Below the pieces are notes generated by a model. It had not been told where the DNA came from, did no database searches, and worked only from the letters and a program-made list of their open reading frames with translations. The position numbers were made by a program, and so were the translations under genes. Shown here one piece after another: positions 37,035-45,167 of a stretch of DNA of 64,000 nucleotides (positions within the stretch are counted from its first letter, which is position 1; every line of letters starts with the position of its first letter). Origin of the DNA: JASSUD01 sp031963445 (GTDB lineage: Bacteria > Pseudomonadota > Gammaproteobacteria > Burkholderiales > Burkholderiaceae); NCBI GenBank assembly GCA_031963445.1, contig JASSUH010000001.1, forward strand, positions 1,178,001 to 1,242,000. Direction: 5' to 3'.

Positions 37035-38432
37035 TTACCAATGCCAAAACATCAACCACCAAGCGCTATTGGCTATGCCAACTGCTGCGAGCACGCAGAA
37101 CATGGCTAATATTTGTTTGCTAAGACTGGTTGCGTAACTACGTATAACATGCCAACCAAGCCAAGCGCTCCACAAACTGGCGCCGGCTAGTAACATAAAG
37201 CGCACTGGATTGGCCCAGCTAAGATCGATATGCTCAGCCCGTAAGATGGTTAACGTAGTAGCTGATAAGCCAATAAATACACCACAGGCAGCCAATGGAA
37301 TTAATGCTTGTGCAAGGTGATTTAAGCGAGTCTTACACCATTTTCCAAGGCAGAGACTGGCTAAGCTGAGCGAGGCGACGAGTAAGGTGCCGTATACCAA
37401 TCCTGTGGTCAAAATATAAGTGATCAGCAAGCCGCCATCGAGCCAGCTAAATACATCGTTTTGTTCAGGATAATGGGTAAATAAAAACCACGGTGCATTT
37501 GTCTCAAACGGCCACATGATCTCCCGCTCGGCGAGCCACATGGCGACGGTTTGTTTGATGGTAATAAACCAAGGGCTAGCGGTCCAATGGAACGCGCCAA
37601 TCGCAATGCCGAGTAAGCCATACAGAATGAGTAGCGTGTCCCAACCATTACTCTGAGTTCTGCCTAACTTAACAATTTCTTCTCCAAACGGGCGGCCAGA
37701 TAAGGTAATGGAATCTCGATAGTCACTGCAACGCCCACACATATGGCACTCCGAATTTCCTTTCATATGCCGCAATGGCACTAGCGGGGCGCAGTTGATG
37801 GGTATCACGGAGCGCTTATTAGGCGTTGTATAAGAGCGCCGCCAAGCTTCTTCGTCAACTTTATAGTGCAGCGGAGCAAGGCGCGATAGCAGAGAAAAAA
37901 CGCCATTGACTGGACACAAATATTTGCACCAAATGCGTTTTTCGCGACCATACAAAAGACCGATACCTACTGCCACGACAGTGGAGCCACCTAAGACCAG
38001 CAAAACAGCTTTTGGATATTGGTAAACACTGACCATCTGCCCATAAAGTGTGGTTATGCTAAACGCAACAAATGGCCAGCCACCCCAACGCATCCAGCGC
38101 GGAATCGCACGGCCGCGACCATATTTACTAGCAAATTCCGAGAGCGTGCCTTCTGGGCAAATGACACCGCACCAAACACGGCCGAGCAGGGCAATCGATA
38201 CCAAAACAAAAGGCCACCAAATACCCCAGAAAACAAACTGCGCAAAAATCGTCAGATTGTTCCATATATGTGAAGTTCGCCCAGGCAAGGGCATGAAGGC
38301 TGGGATCACAACCAATACGGCGTAGAACACAACCACCGTCCATTGAATACCGCGAATCGCCGCTGCGTTGCGACGCATCCAATGACCGATCTGCGCTAAG
38401 CGAGTAGGGGCTTCAAGGCTGGCTGTTGTCAT
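37035..38432 (-). CDS. ftrD: 4Fe-4S membrane protein of FTR1-type iron transporter (FtrD-like)
   Basis: The 465-residue inner-membrane protein has about ten hydrophobic segments and two cysteine clusters of polyferredoxin type: CGVICPEGT and CKYLCPVNG early on, then CHMCGRCSDYRD. It is the last gene of the order ftrA-ftrB-ftrC-ftrD known from Bordetella and Burkholderia, where the ferredoxin-like FtrD probably accepts electrons during ferrous iron oxidation and uptake. It starts four bases after the ftrC stop. Naming follows synteny and motifs. Confidence 0.88.
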   Translation of the reverse strand: MTTASLEAPTRLAQIGHWMRRNAAAIRGIQWTVVVFYAVLVVIPAFMPLPGRTSHIWNNLTIFAQFVFWGIWWPFVLVSIALLGRVWCGVICPEGTLSEFASKYGRGRAIPRWMRWGGWPFVAFSITTLYGQMVSVYQYPKAVLLVLGGSTVVAVGIGLLYGREKRIWCKYLCPVNGVFSLLSRLAPLHYKVDEEAWRRSYTTPNKRSVIPINCAPLVPLRHMKGNSECHMCGRCSDYRDSITLSGRPFGEEIVKLGRTQSNGWDTLLILYGLLGIAIGAFHWTASPWFITIKQTVAMWLAEREIMWPFETNAPWFLFTHYPEQNDVFSWLDGGLLITYILTTGLVYGTLLVASLSLASLCLGKWCKTRLNHLAQALIPLAACGVFIGLSATTLTILRAEHIDLSWANPVRFMLLAGASLWSAWLGWHVIRSYATSLSKQILAMFCVLAAVGIANSAWWLMFWHW

Positions 38433-38436
38433 GTTG

Positions 38437-39276
38437 TTAGGCTGATTGGCTGCGTGTAACGAAAGCTTGCTGTGCGTTGTGTCTTAGTCGTAGAGCGACT
38501 GCCCAAAATGCCAGATAAGCAAGCACATTCATCAGTGAAGGATGCGCGCGGTAGCCAGTGAGGGTCGCGACTAGCATGCCGAATGGGTTGCCATCATCCA
38601 ATATCATCGAGGTATTCCATAAGGGGTCGATGCCGGCTGGCAGAATTTCTCGATCAATTAATTTATCGAGGCCACTTTGAAATAGGCCGCAGGCGAGAAA
38701 GAGCAGCATAATTTCGGTCACCTGAAAGAATTTGCGCCAAGAAAATAGTTTGCCGCCCAATTGCAAAATATAAAAAGTCAGCAAGGCAAGCCCAAAGCCT
38801 AATAGCACGGCGAGCCATTGTGATGTCAGCAACTGAGTGTCTTGTCCAAAACCTAAGCCATAAAGGAAAACCACGGTTTCGCTACCTTCACGTGCTACTG
38901 CGATCGCAGCGAGTAGCGCAATACCCCACCAATTGGCATGGCGCACTTCTTTTTGAAGGGTCTCCTCCATATCTTTTTTAAGGGTGCGTCCATGCCGTTT
39001 GAGCCATAAGACCATCTGCACAATCAATACGCATGCGGTGAGCATCATCACAATTTGAAAATTTTCTTGTGCTTCGCTTGAGAGTACTTCTGTAAAGCCA
39101 ACGAGTGCGCCTGCCAACAAAAATGCTACGCATAAGCCCAGTCCCACACCCATCCATAAATAAGGCAAACCACGTCGCGCAGCACGGTCACCGTGAGTAA
39201 GCCAGGCATGCAAAATACCGACAACGAGCAGCGCCTCTACGCTTTCTCGCCAAACGACAAACAATATTTGCCCCAT
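38437..39276 (-). CDS. ftrC: high-affinity iron permease FTR1 family (FtrC)
   Basis: The 279-residue, seven-helix permease has the two REXXE iron-binding motifs of the FTR1/OFeT family: RESVE near residue 10 and REGSE around residue 129. It passes ferric iron through the inner membrane after oxidation of Fe(II) by the periplasmic partners. It is followed directly by ftrD. It is separated from ftrB by 253 bases containing a type A palindrome, which may affect operon expression. Confidence 0.93.
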   Translation of the reverse strand: MGQILFVVWRESVEALLVVGILHAWLTHGDRAARRGLPYLWMGVGLGLCVAFLLAGALVGFTEVLSSEAQENFQIVMMLTACVLIVQMVLWLKRHGRTLKKDMEETLQKEVRHANWWGIALLAAIAVAREGSETVVFLYGLGFGQDTQLLTSQWLAVLLGFGLALLTFYILQLGGKLFSWRKFFQVTEIMLLFLACGLFQSGLDKLIDREILPAGIDPLWNTSMILDDGNPFGMLVATLTGYRAHPSLMNVLAYLAFWAVALRLRHNAQQAFVTRSQSA

Positions 39277-39349
39277 TGCTTTACTCCTATGGATTAACTT
39301 TGTTAAGCCCGCTAGGTGGCGTGGCTTGTAGAACTAATGAACAACTATT

Positions 39350-39531
39350 TGAGAGCTTGTTCCAGGTCTTTCAGAAGACCCAAATAGAGGCTGTTGGTGC
39401 ACACGTTGGGGTTCCTTCGTCACCCCAACCTATAATTCTTTGATGTTCGTAGGTTGGGGTGACGAAGGACCCCCAACATGCCTACCAAACACCTCTTCGC
39501 GTCTTCTGCTTAGAGATCGTGAATAGGTTCT
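39350..39531. repeat. dispersed nested palindrome, type A (copy 2), inside the ftr operon
   Basis: The core spans 39406-39478 with the same GTTGGGGTTCC/GGACCCCCAAC arms; one arm base differs. Outer arms contain GAGCTTGTTC and GAATAGGTTC. It separates ftrB from ftrC. Confidence 0.8.
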
Positions 39532-39868
39532 ATTGCACGACGAGTACGCCTTGTGCCGTTGTCTGATGAAAATCATCAAAGAATTTATATTCGCCAGGCG
39601 ATAGTGAGCGGAACACAACAAATGAGTGTGCGCCCGGGGCTAAGACTTTTTCTTTACGCAATTGAATGCTTTCAAATTCGGCGGCACTTTTGCCTGAATT
39701 GGTGATTTCAATTTTGAAGCGTTGTTTGGCGGGGGCCACAATGCGCTCTGGCGTCAGCTTGCCGTCTTTCATATCGAGTTGAAAGGTGGGTAAGTCTTCT
39801 GCTTGTGCGGCTCCCGTAAGACAGGCATAAGCGATCAGACATATAGTTAACTTGCGATTGATCTTCAT
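39530..39868 (-). CDS. ftrB: cupredoxin-domain periplasmic protein of iron transporter (FtrB)
   Basis: The 112-residue protein has a signal peptide (to about AQAED) and a cupredoxin-like domain. The segment FKIEITNSGKSAAEFES and the C-terminal SPGEYKFFDDFH are typical of the EfeO-type/FtrB cupredoxin fold, which is proposed to oxidise Fe(II) for FtrC. It lies 36 bases downstream of ftrA. Its stop codon is at the very edge of a type A palindrome, whose outer arm overlaps it. Confidence 0.88.
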   Translation of the reverse strand: MKINRKLTICLIAYACLTGAAQAEDLPTFQLDMKDGKLTPERIVAPAKQRFKIEITNSGKSAAEFESIQLRKEKVLAPGAHSFVVFRSLSPGEYKFFDDFHQTTAQGVLVVQ

Positions 39869-39904
39869 CTAATAAATACCTATCTGGTTAACTACATACT
39901 TTTC

Positions 39905-40462
39905 TTAGTACCCGCCTTTTTTACCAATTCCCGCAAAGACGAAATCATATTCAACTACAAAAGGTTTAAACCAAGGGCCGACACCGGTTTCCTTATCCAC
40001 ATGGCGACCAAATGATTGATGGCCAGTTTGTAGAGGAGGGGAGACAAAGAATTTCAAATGATATTTACCAGGCCCGAAAAGCTTAACGTTATCCCCATAA
40101 TGCGGGCCATCATTGGCAACCATGGGCATTAAGTCACCTTTAAGAACCTGCTTTGAGCCGGCTTTGGTTAACTCAAAACTGACTTGCAAATAAGGCATCC
40201 AATCGCCTTCGCCAAAGCCAGTTGGGTTGTTTTTGGTGGCGTGAATGTCTGCTTCAAGATGAACATCTGCTTTGGAAGCTGGCAGCATCATGTCATCCGG
40301 TTCCATCGTCACAGGCTGCAAATACACTGCGCCTATTTCCATGCCTGCCTGAATGGCTGGTTTGCCAATCGGATATTCGCGTGCCTGAGCGCAATATGCC
40401 ATGCTCATTAAAACGGCTGCGGTGATAAAACGGGTAGAGCGAGACATCAACAGAGAAGGCAT
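39905..40462 (-). CDS. ftrA: periplasmic iron-binding protein, Tpd/P19 family (FtrA)
   Basis: The 185-residue protein has a signal peptide ending in CAQA. The mature protein carries family landmarks of Campylobacter P19 and Bordetella FtrA: MEIGAVYLQPV with Met/Glu ligands, DVHLEADIHA with two His ligands, GPHYGDNV and the closing PFVVEYDFVF. It captures periplasmic iron, with copper as structural cofactor, for the FtrBCD permease. It is the first gene of the operon, behind a probable Fur site. Confidence 0.9.
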   Translation of the reverse strand: MPSLLMSRSTRFITAAVLMSMAYCAQAREYPIGKPAIQAGMEIGAVYLQPVTMEPDDMMLPASKADVHLEADIHATKNNPTGFGEGDWMPYLQVSFELTKAGSKQVLKGDLMPMVANDGPHYGDNVKLFGPGKYHLKFFVSPPLQTGHQSFGRHVDKETGVGPWFKPFVVEYDFVFAGIGKKGGY

Positions 40463-40497
40463 TGTGATTCCTCTTTCGGATAGGTGATGTGATGGGT

Positions 40498-40538
40498 AAG
40501 AATGATAATAAAGCTAAATGATAATGTGAACCATTCTT
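40498..40538 (-). promoter_or_regulatory. probable Fur-binding region upstream of ftrA
   Basis: Two GATAAT hexamers (in AATGATAATAAAG and AATGATAATGTG) and a nearby CATTCTTATT on the same strand give overlapping 6-1-6-like Fur half-sites. They lie about 40-75 bases upstream of the ftrA start, where a Fur operator is expected for an iron-uptake operon. Confidence 0.55.
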
Positions 40539-40667
40539 ATTGTGGGGCTAAGTGTAGCACTTTTTCTAAGTGAGTTTAGCGCAACGGTGATCAACCGAGA
40601 GTAACTGAGATAACAACCGAAATATTGGCAAAAAAAGAATCGGAGCGAAGAGAGGCCGCGTTAATGA

Positions 40668-41075
40668 TTAACGTTCTGCTGTCGGACGATTCCCGCGAGT
40701 TGTCTCTTTACGCGCAGCTTTTGATGAACCACCCCAAACACTTTCAAAAAGAGTGCGATTGCGTTGGAGAATGTTGCGTAGCGCATCTTCATCGAAGTTG
40801 CCTTGATCAATAAATTCAGCCAGACGAAAAGTGTGAATCACATATAGATCAAGCGGAAAGCGCAAATCCTCAAGATTTTTGCTTTTAGCAACGGCAATAG
40901 AAAGATGGCTTTTCCAATACTCCAAGCCAAAACGAAACGCCGTTTCAAATAATTGGCGATGTGCTTCTAAACGTCGTTGTTCGCGTGAATTAAGAAAAGC
41001 CGGCAACGAGGCGAGCGCCGCTGAAACTACCGTGCCGACAATGCCTGCGACGGCGATGATAGTGGTGTTATCCAT
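40668..41075 (-). CDS. hypothetical protein with N-terminal membrane anchor
   Basis: The 135-residue protein begins with one hydrophobic segment (about 5-28, IIAVAGIVGTVVSAALASL). A charged helical region containing FGLEYWKSHL and RLAEFIDQG follows, then a basic Arg/Lys-rich tail. No family is recognised. It is monocistronic on the minus strand between ftrA and the type A palindrome. Composition is like its neighbours, so it is a plausible real gene of unknown role. Confidence 0.55.
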   Translation of the reverse strand: MDNTTIIAVAGIVGTVVSAALASLPAFLNSREQRRLEAHRQLFETAFRFGLEYWKSHLSIAVAKSKNLEDLRFPLDLYVIHTFRLAEFIDQGNFDEDALRNILQRNRTLFESVWGGSSKAARKETTRGNRPTAER

Positions 41076-41194
41076 AAAAGCCCCTGACGAAAGAGAAGCG
41101 TCTGATTGTAGGGGGTGCGCTCGTTTAACTCATTCGGTAAAGGGGCTGAGACTGTGTTTGGGATGGCACTGTTCCCGTCTTATTCAACGCTTCT

Positions 41195-41325
41195 ATAAGA
41201 GCCTGTTTATCATTTTCAAAAGTGGGTTGTGTTGGGGTTCCTTCGTCACCCCAACCTACGATAAATGCCAAAAATTGTAGGTTGGGGTGACGAAGGAACC
41301 CCAACGTGTGCGTCAACAGTCTCTA
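41195..41325. repeat. dispersed nested palindrome, type A (copy 3)
   Basis: The core spans 41231-41305 with complete arms on both sides and is preceded by the outer arm AAGAGCCTGTTTATCATTTTC. It lies between the hypothetical gene and the methyltransferase gene. Confidence 0.8.
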
Positions 41326-41338
41326 GGGCTGGGGAACG

Positions 41339-42055
41339 TTATGGCGCAAGCATTAAAAAAATCGCAGTGCGTTTGTGCAGTTCAAGTGTGTCGGAGCGCC
41401 ACGCTGAAATGGGAAGGGTCACGATGCTTTCGTTAGGTAACGTGAGGTCAACTGCTACGCATAGCAAAGTAGAAGGCGTGCATGTGGTGCAGAGCGCATT
41501 AAGCAAAGCTTGGTTGCGATAAGGCGTTTCGATAAAGATTTGAGTTTGTTGGAGACGGCGTGATTGTTGTTCGAGTTCGCGTAAAGATTTTGCGCGTTCG
41601 TCTGCTGCGATTGGTAAATAGCCATGAAAGGCAAAGCGTTGTCCGTTTAAACCAGAAGCCATTAACGCGAGCAGAATGGAGCTCGGCCCAACTAGAGGGA
41701 CCACACGAATGCCACGCTGATGAGCGCGCCTGACCAAAAGTGCCCCAGGGTCTGCCACGGCAGGACAGCCCGCTTCAGAAATTAAGCCCCCATCGATGCC
41801 CTCGCTAAGAGGGGAGAGGAGATGATCAATTTCGGCTGCGGGAGTATTGACATTGAGTTCGCGAATTTCAATTTGCTGCAGTGGACGCTCTACGCCAATT
41901 TTTTTTAAAAATGCGCGCGTTGATTTAGCATTTTCGCCAACGTAATAAGTCAGTCGTGCGGCTTGCGCGCGCACGGCGGTGGGGAGTACCGCATCGAGGG
42001 TGGTGGCATCGTCTGCGCCGAGGGTGTTAGGTACTAGATAGAGGGTAGCGGCCAT
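41339..42055 (-). CDS. SAM-dependent methyltransferase, tetrapyrrole methylase/RsmI-like family
   Basis: The 238-residue protein is related to the 16S rRNA 2'-O-methyltransferase RsmI but shorter, and belongs to a paralogue group adjacent to maf in Burkholderiaceae. Visible motifs are LYLVPNTLG at the N terminus, ISEAGCPAVADPGALLVRRAH (the RsmI-type signature) and VPLVGPSSILLALMASG, which lines the SAM pocket. The target is unknown. The ATG lies 57 bases after the maf stop, consistent with one transcript. Confidence 0.85.
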   Translation of the reverse strand: MAATLYLVPNTLGADDATTLDAVLPTAVRAQAARLTYYVGENAKSTRAFLKKIGVERPLQQIEIRELNVNTPAAEIDHLLSPLSEGIDGGLISEAGCPAVADPGALLVRRAHQRGIRVVPLVGPSSILLALMASGLNGQRFAFHGYLPIAADERAKSLRELEQQSRRLQQTQIFIETPYRNQALLNALCTTCTPSTLLCVAVDLTLPNESIVTLPISAWRSDTLELHKRTAIFLMLAP

Positions 42056-42112
42056 GGCGTTTCAACAGATCGACAAAAAAGATTGATTAAAGAGAGTAAC
42101 TAAGGAGATCAA

Positions 42113-42733
42113 CTAAAGAGCGCGCTTAAAAAGAGATACGCCAGCGGTGCGTAGCATTTCAGTCAATTTGATCAAGGGTAATCCAATCAATGCAGTTGGG
42201 TCTTCGCTATTAACGGACTCAAGTAACGCAATGCCAAGTCCTTCAGCTTTAGCGCTGCCAGCGACATCGTAAGGTTGTTCGAGGCGCAAATAGGCATCTA
42301 ATTCATCGTCTGGCAAATCACGCAAACGTACGCGTGTAATCACGTTAGCCACTTGGGCAAAGTCGCGCGCCGCATCATACAAACACAATGCGCTATGAAA
42401 TTCCACAATGTGATTACGCATCATTTTGAGTTGTGCAAGTGCTGTTGCATGGTTGCCAGGCTTGCCCAGTCTTTGGCCATCGCAGTAAGCGACTTGATCG
42501 GAGCCGATGATCAAGGCCTGGGGTGCGCTTGCTGCGACCTTACGTGCTTTGGCTTCGGCTAAGCGCGCTGCGGTTGCCGGCGGTAATTCACCTGGCGTAG
42601 GGGACTCGTCAATATCGGGCACGCTCACTGTAAAAGGTAAGCCAAGCCTTTCAAGTAATTCACGTCGATAAGGGGAGCTTGAGGCGAGAATTAGCGAGCC
42701 AGCAGCGAGGCTCGAGGAGAATAAATTCGACAT
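42113..42733 (-). CDS. yceF: Maf-family nucleotide pyrophosphatase (YceF type)
   Basis: The 206-residue Maf protein has the substrate-binding SSSPYRRELLERLG near the N terminus, followed by DIDE, the EAKARKVA block, and IGSDQVAYCDGQRLGKPG. These are the YceF (m7GTP-preferring) rather than YhdE patterns. It hydrolyses modified NTPs to monophosphates. It is divergent from yceD, as in many proteobacteria, so the 119 bases between the genes hold both promoters. Confidence 0.9.
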   Translation of the reverse strand: MSNLFSSSLAAGSLILASSSPYRRELLERLGLPFTVSVPDIDESPTPGELPPATAARLAEAKARKVAASAPQALIIGSDQVAYCDGQRLGKPGNHATALAQLKMMRNHIVEFHSALCLYDAARDFAQVANVITRVRLRDLPDDELDAYLRLEQPYDVAGSAKAEGLGIALLESVNSEDPTALIGLPLIKLTEMLRTAGVSLFKRAL

Positions 42734-42852
42734 AGTAAAAACTATTTTTTTAATAAATTGAGCTGAAGCAAGCGCTGAAAATAAACCGGGGGAGTGAGGC
42801 AGTTTTTAAATTTGACTAGAAAAAGCAAAAAAGATAAGCTTGCCAGCTTTTC

Positions 42853-43467
42853 ATGGGTCGGTCTTCTAGACTTTCTGCTACGGTGAATAATCATTCAACG
42901 CTTGATCTCTTTGAGTTCGTAAATAGCCAGCGGCGCCTTAGCGGTACTGTCTATTTAGAAGATTTGCCGCGCATATTAAACGAGGCAACGCCTAATGCGC
43001 TAGAGCGCAAGCTGGCCTTTTCTTGGCAGGCTGTGGGTGAGCGCCGTGAAGTGTTGGCAGATAAAGGGAAGACAGTTGCACAAGTTTATTTGCAGCTGAC
43101 GATTAATGGCGCTATTGGGCTTATCTGTCAGCGCTGTTTGGAGCCTTATGAGCAGACTTTGTCGGTAGAGGCGCGTTATCGAATTGTCGCGACTGAGGAG
43201 CAAGCCGAAGCTGCACCGTTAGATGAAGATGTGGATGTTTTGGTTGGGTCTCGTCGTTTTAATTTACACGAGCTGTTGGAAGAGGAGCTGCTTCTCTCCC
43301 TACCTTTAGTGCCTAAACATCCAGTATGCCCAAGCGTTCATCCCTCCTTGGCTGCGGCCCCGATGAATGAAGCTAAAACAGCTGCGGCACAAAGTAAGCA
43401 AGAGGATACTCGCACTAATCCATTTGCTGTACTGGCTGCGCTTAAAAAAAGTAACGATTCAAAATAA
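42853..43467 (+). CDS. yceD: YceD/DUF177 protein (23S rRNA accumulation protein)
   Basis: The 204-residue protein matches the DUF177 family. Its centre has LICQRCLEPYEQTL, whose CxxC-like pair (CQRC) is the diagnostic feature, followed by the acidic LDEDVDVLV and LLEEELLLSLPLVPKHP. It is needed for 23S rRNA accumulation in E. coli. It precedes rpmF, the usual order yceD-rpmF-plsX-fab. The start ATG is accepted as the first in frame; one further in is possible. Confidence 0.9.
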   Translation: MGRSSRLSATVNNHSTLDLFEFVNSQRRLSGTVYLEDLPRILNEATPNALERKLAFSWQAVGERREVLADKGKTVAQVYLQLTINGAIGLICQRCLEPYEQTLSVEARYRIVATEEQAEAAPLDEDVDVLVGSRRFNLHELLEEELLLSLPLVPKHPVCPSVHPSLAAAPMNEAKTAAAQSKQEDTRTNPFAVLAALKKSNDSK

Positions 43468-43489
43468 TGGTGCGTCTAGCAGGCTATGC

Positions 43490-43495
43490 TAGAAT
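43490..43495 (+). promoter_or_regulatory. candidate -10 element upstream of rpmF
   Basis: TAGAAT in the context TATGCTAGAATTCGCGCGC. The same GCTAGAAT context occurs before acpP (48290) and lepA (54465), suggesting a shared promoter style. A good -35 was not found. Confidence 0.35.
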
Positions 43496-43690
43496 TCGCG
43501 CGCTTTATCCAAAAACTGCTTAAAAGCAGCTTTTTGCACAGGTTCATAAAGAAGCGTTGATTAAATTGGAAGTGAGTTGGAAGTGAGCAAGGCCTCTGCT
43601 GTCGTATGTTATTACGGCAAAGAGGCTTAGTTGTTTATCCTACTGCCCCGGTTTATTCGGCGTTTCTATAGAAGTTTTTAGGAGCTATCA

Positions 43691-43870
43691 ATGGCAGTCC
43701 AGCAAAATAAAAAGTCCCCATCACGTCGCAATATGCGCCGTTCGCACGATGGCTTGAGCAACCCATGTTTGGCTATCAGCAAAACGACAGGGAAAGTACA
43801 TCGGTATCATCATATTGATGCTGACGGCTTTTATCGCGGTCGCCGAGTCCTAGCAGTTAAAGAAGACTAG
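43691..43870 (+). CDS. rpmF: 50S ribosomal protein L32
   Basis: The 59-codon gene starts at an ATG with GGAG 6 bases upstream. The protein begins MAVQQNKKSPSRRNMRRSHD and has the L32 core GKVHRYHHIDADGFYRGR. It is a structural protein of the large ribosomal subunit and, in this neighbourhood, the standard link between yceD and plsX. The central Cys/Pro segment (LSNPCLAI) differs slightly from common homologues. Confidence 0.95.
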   Translation: MAVQQNKKSPSRRNMRRSHDGLSNPCLAISKTTGKVHRYHHIDADGFYRGRRVLAVKED

Positions 43871-44012
43871 TAACGCGTTAGCTGCTTTTGCAATCGGCTC
43901 GCATTTACAACGATTCTTGGTTTGCTAGCACACGTTTTATCAATGCTCCGAATCCCGGTTTTTTTAGGGGATTGATGGATAAGCTTTTAAGCATTGATGG
44001 AATGAGTGCAAA

Positions 44013-44040
44013 AAAAGCGGCACTTGATGCCGCTTTTGGC
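44013..44040 (+). terminator. intrinsic terminator/attenuator between rpmF and plsX
   Basis: Stem AAAAGCGGCA/TGCCGCTTTT with a 5-base loop, ending in TTTT. It lies 143 bases after rpmF and 35 bases before the plsX ATG, so it may limit read-through into the fab genes. Confidence 0.7.
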
Positions 44041-44072
44041 GTTTGCTTATTTGCCTGTTCTTCTTAAGTTGC

Positions 44073-45167
44073 ATGACTATCAAACTCACTATCGATTGCG
44101 GTGGGGGTGATTACGGGTCATCCGTAACCGTTCCTGCTGCTGTTAATTTTGTACGCTCGCATAAAGATGTTGAGTTGATTCTCGTTGGGCGCCCAGAAGA
44201 GATTAAGGCTCAACTAAGTAAGTGCCAAGCGCTGACGGAACCCGCGTTGTCTATTCAAACCGCGAGCGAAGTGGTGGCGATGGATGACTCGATTGAAATT
44301 GCGTTGCGTAAGAAAAAAGACTCGTCAATGCGCGTTGCGCTCGAGTTAGTCAAAGCAGGGCAGGCGCAGGCTTGTATATCCGCGGGTAATACAGGCGCGC
44401 TGATGGCTGTTTCTCGTTACGTGCTTAAAACGCTGACAGGGATCGAGCGACCAGCTATTGCCGCAGTCATGCCTAATTTGCATGGCTACACGACAGTGCT
44501 TGATTTAGGCGCGAACCTTGATTGTGAGCCGCATCATTTATTGCAGTTCGCGCAGATGGGGCATGCGCTTGTATCTGCTGTAGATGGTAAAGAGTGCCCC
44601 AGTATTGGATTGCTTAATATTGGCGAAGAAGCGATCAAAGGCAACGATAAAATCAAGCGCGCCGGTGAATTATTGCGCACCAGTAGGCTGAATTTTTACG
44701 GCAATGTCGAAGGCAATGATATCTATAAAGGCACCACCGATATTATTGTGTGTGATGGCTTTGTCGGTAATGTAGCGCTCAAAACCTCTGAAGGTTTGGC
44801 TCAGATGCTGGGTCAAATGCTTAAAGAAGAATTCTCGCGTTCATTCTTAAGTAAATTAATGGCGTTGATTGCGTCGCCTGTGTTGAGGCATTTTAAGCGA
44901 CGTGTAGATCATCGACGTTATAACGGTGCCGCTTTATTAGGTTTGCGTGGCATCGTGATTAAAAGCCACGGCTCGGCCGATGCTTATGCATTTGAATGGG
45001 CGATTAAACGAGGCTACGATGCGCTGCGCAATAATATGCAGCAACGGCTGATTCGTGCGATGGAAGAAAATGACCCAGCGCACAGTGATCCGCTAGCTAA
45101 TTCAACGACCCACTCTAGTGAGCTGCCTGCACAGTCCACTACTCTTTCCTCAAAAGCGTCATGCTAA
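44073..45167 (+). CDS. plsX: phosphate acyltransferase PlsX
   Basis: The 364-residue protein from ATG MTIKLTID converts acyl-ACP to acyl-phosphate for phospholipid synthesis. Family blocks are SAGNTGALMAVSRY, NVEGNDIYKGTTDIIVCDGFVGNVALKTSEG and LLGLRGIVIKSHGSADAYAF. The N-terminal block reads DCGGGDYGSSV, where the family has D-x-MGGDHGPS; three normally invariant positions differ (Met to Gly, His to Tyr, Pro to Ser). The rest is intact, so the gene is probably functional. The stop overlaps the fabH start by seven bases. Confidence 0.93.
   Translation: MTIKLTIDCGGGDYGSSVTVPAAVNFVRSHKDVELILVGRPEEIKAQLSKCQALTEPALSIQTASEVVAMDDSIEIALRKKKDSSMRVALELVKAGQAQACISAGNTGALMAVSRYVLKTLTGIERPAIAAVMPNLHGYTTVLDLGANLDCEPHHLLQFAQMGHALVSAVDGKECPSIGLLNIGEEAIKGNDKIKRAGELLRTSRLNFYGNVEGNDIYKGTTDIIVCDGFVGNVALKTSEGLAQMLGQMLKEEFSRSFLSKLMALIASPVLRHFKRRVDHRRYNGAALLGLRGIVIKSHGSADAYAFEWAIKRGYDALRNNMQQRLIRAMEENDPAHSDPLANSTTHSSELPAQSTTLSSKASC

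Noticed and set aside
36920..37123. Small ORF after the SGNH hydrolase
   Set aside because: It overlaps the 3' end of ftrD on the other strand, is Cys-rich and shows no family; treated as a shadow.
40184..40425. Open frames antisense to ftrA
   Set aside because: They overlap a well-supported periplasmic iron-binding protein and lack start signals.
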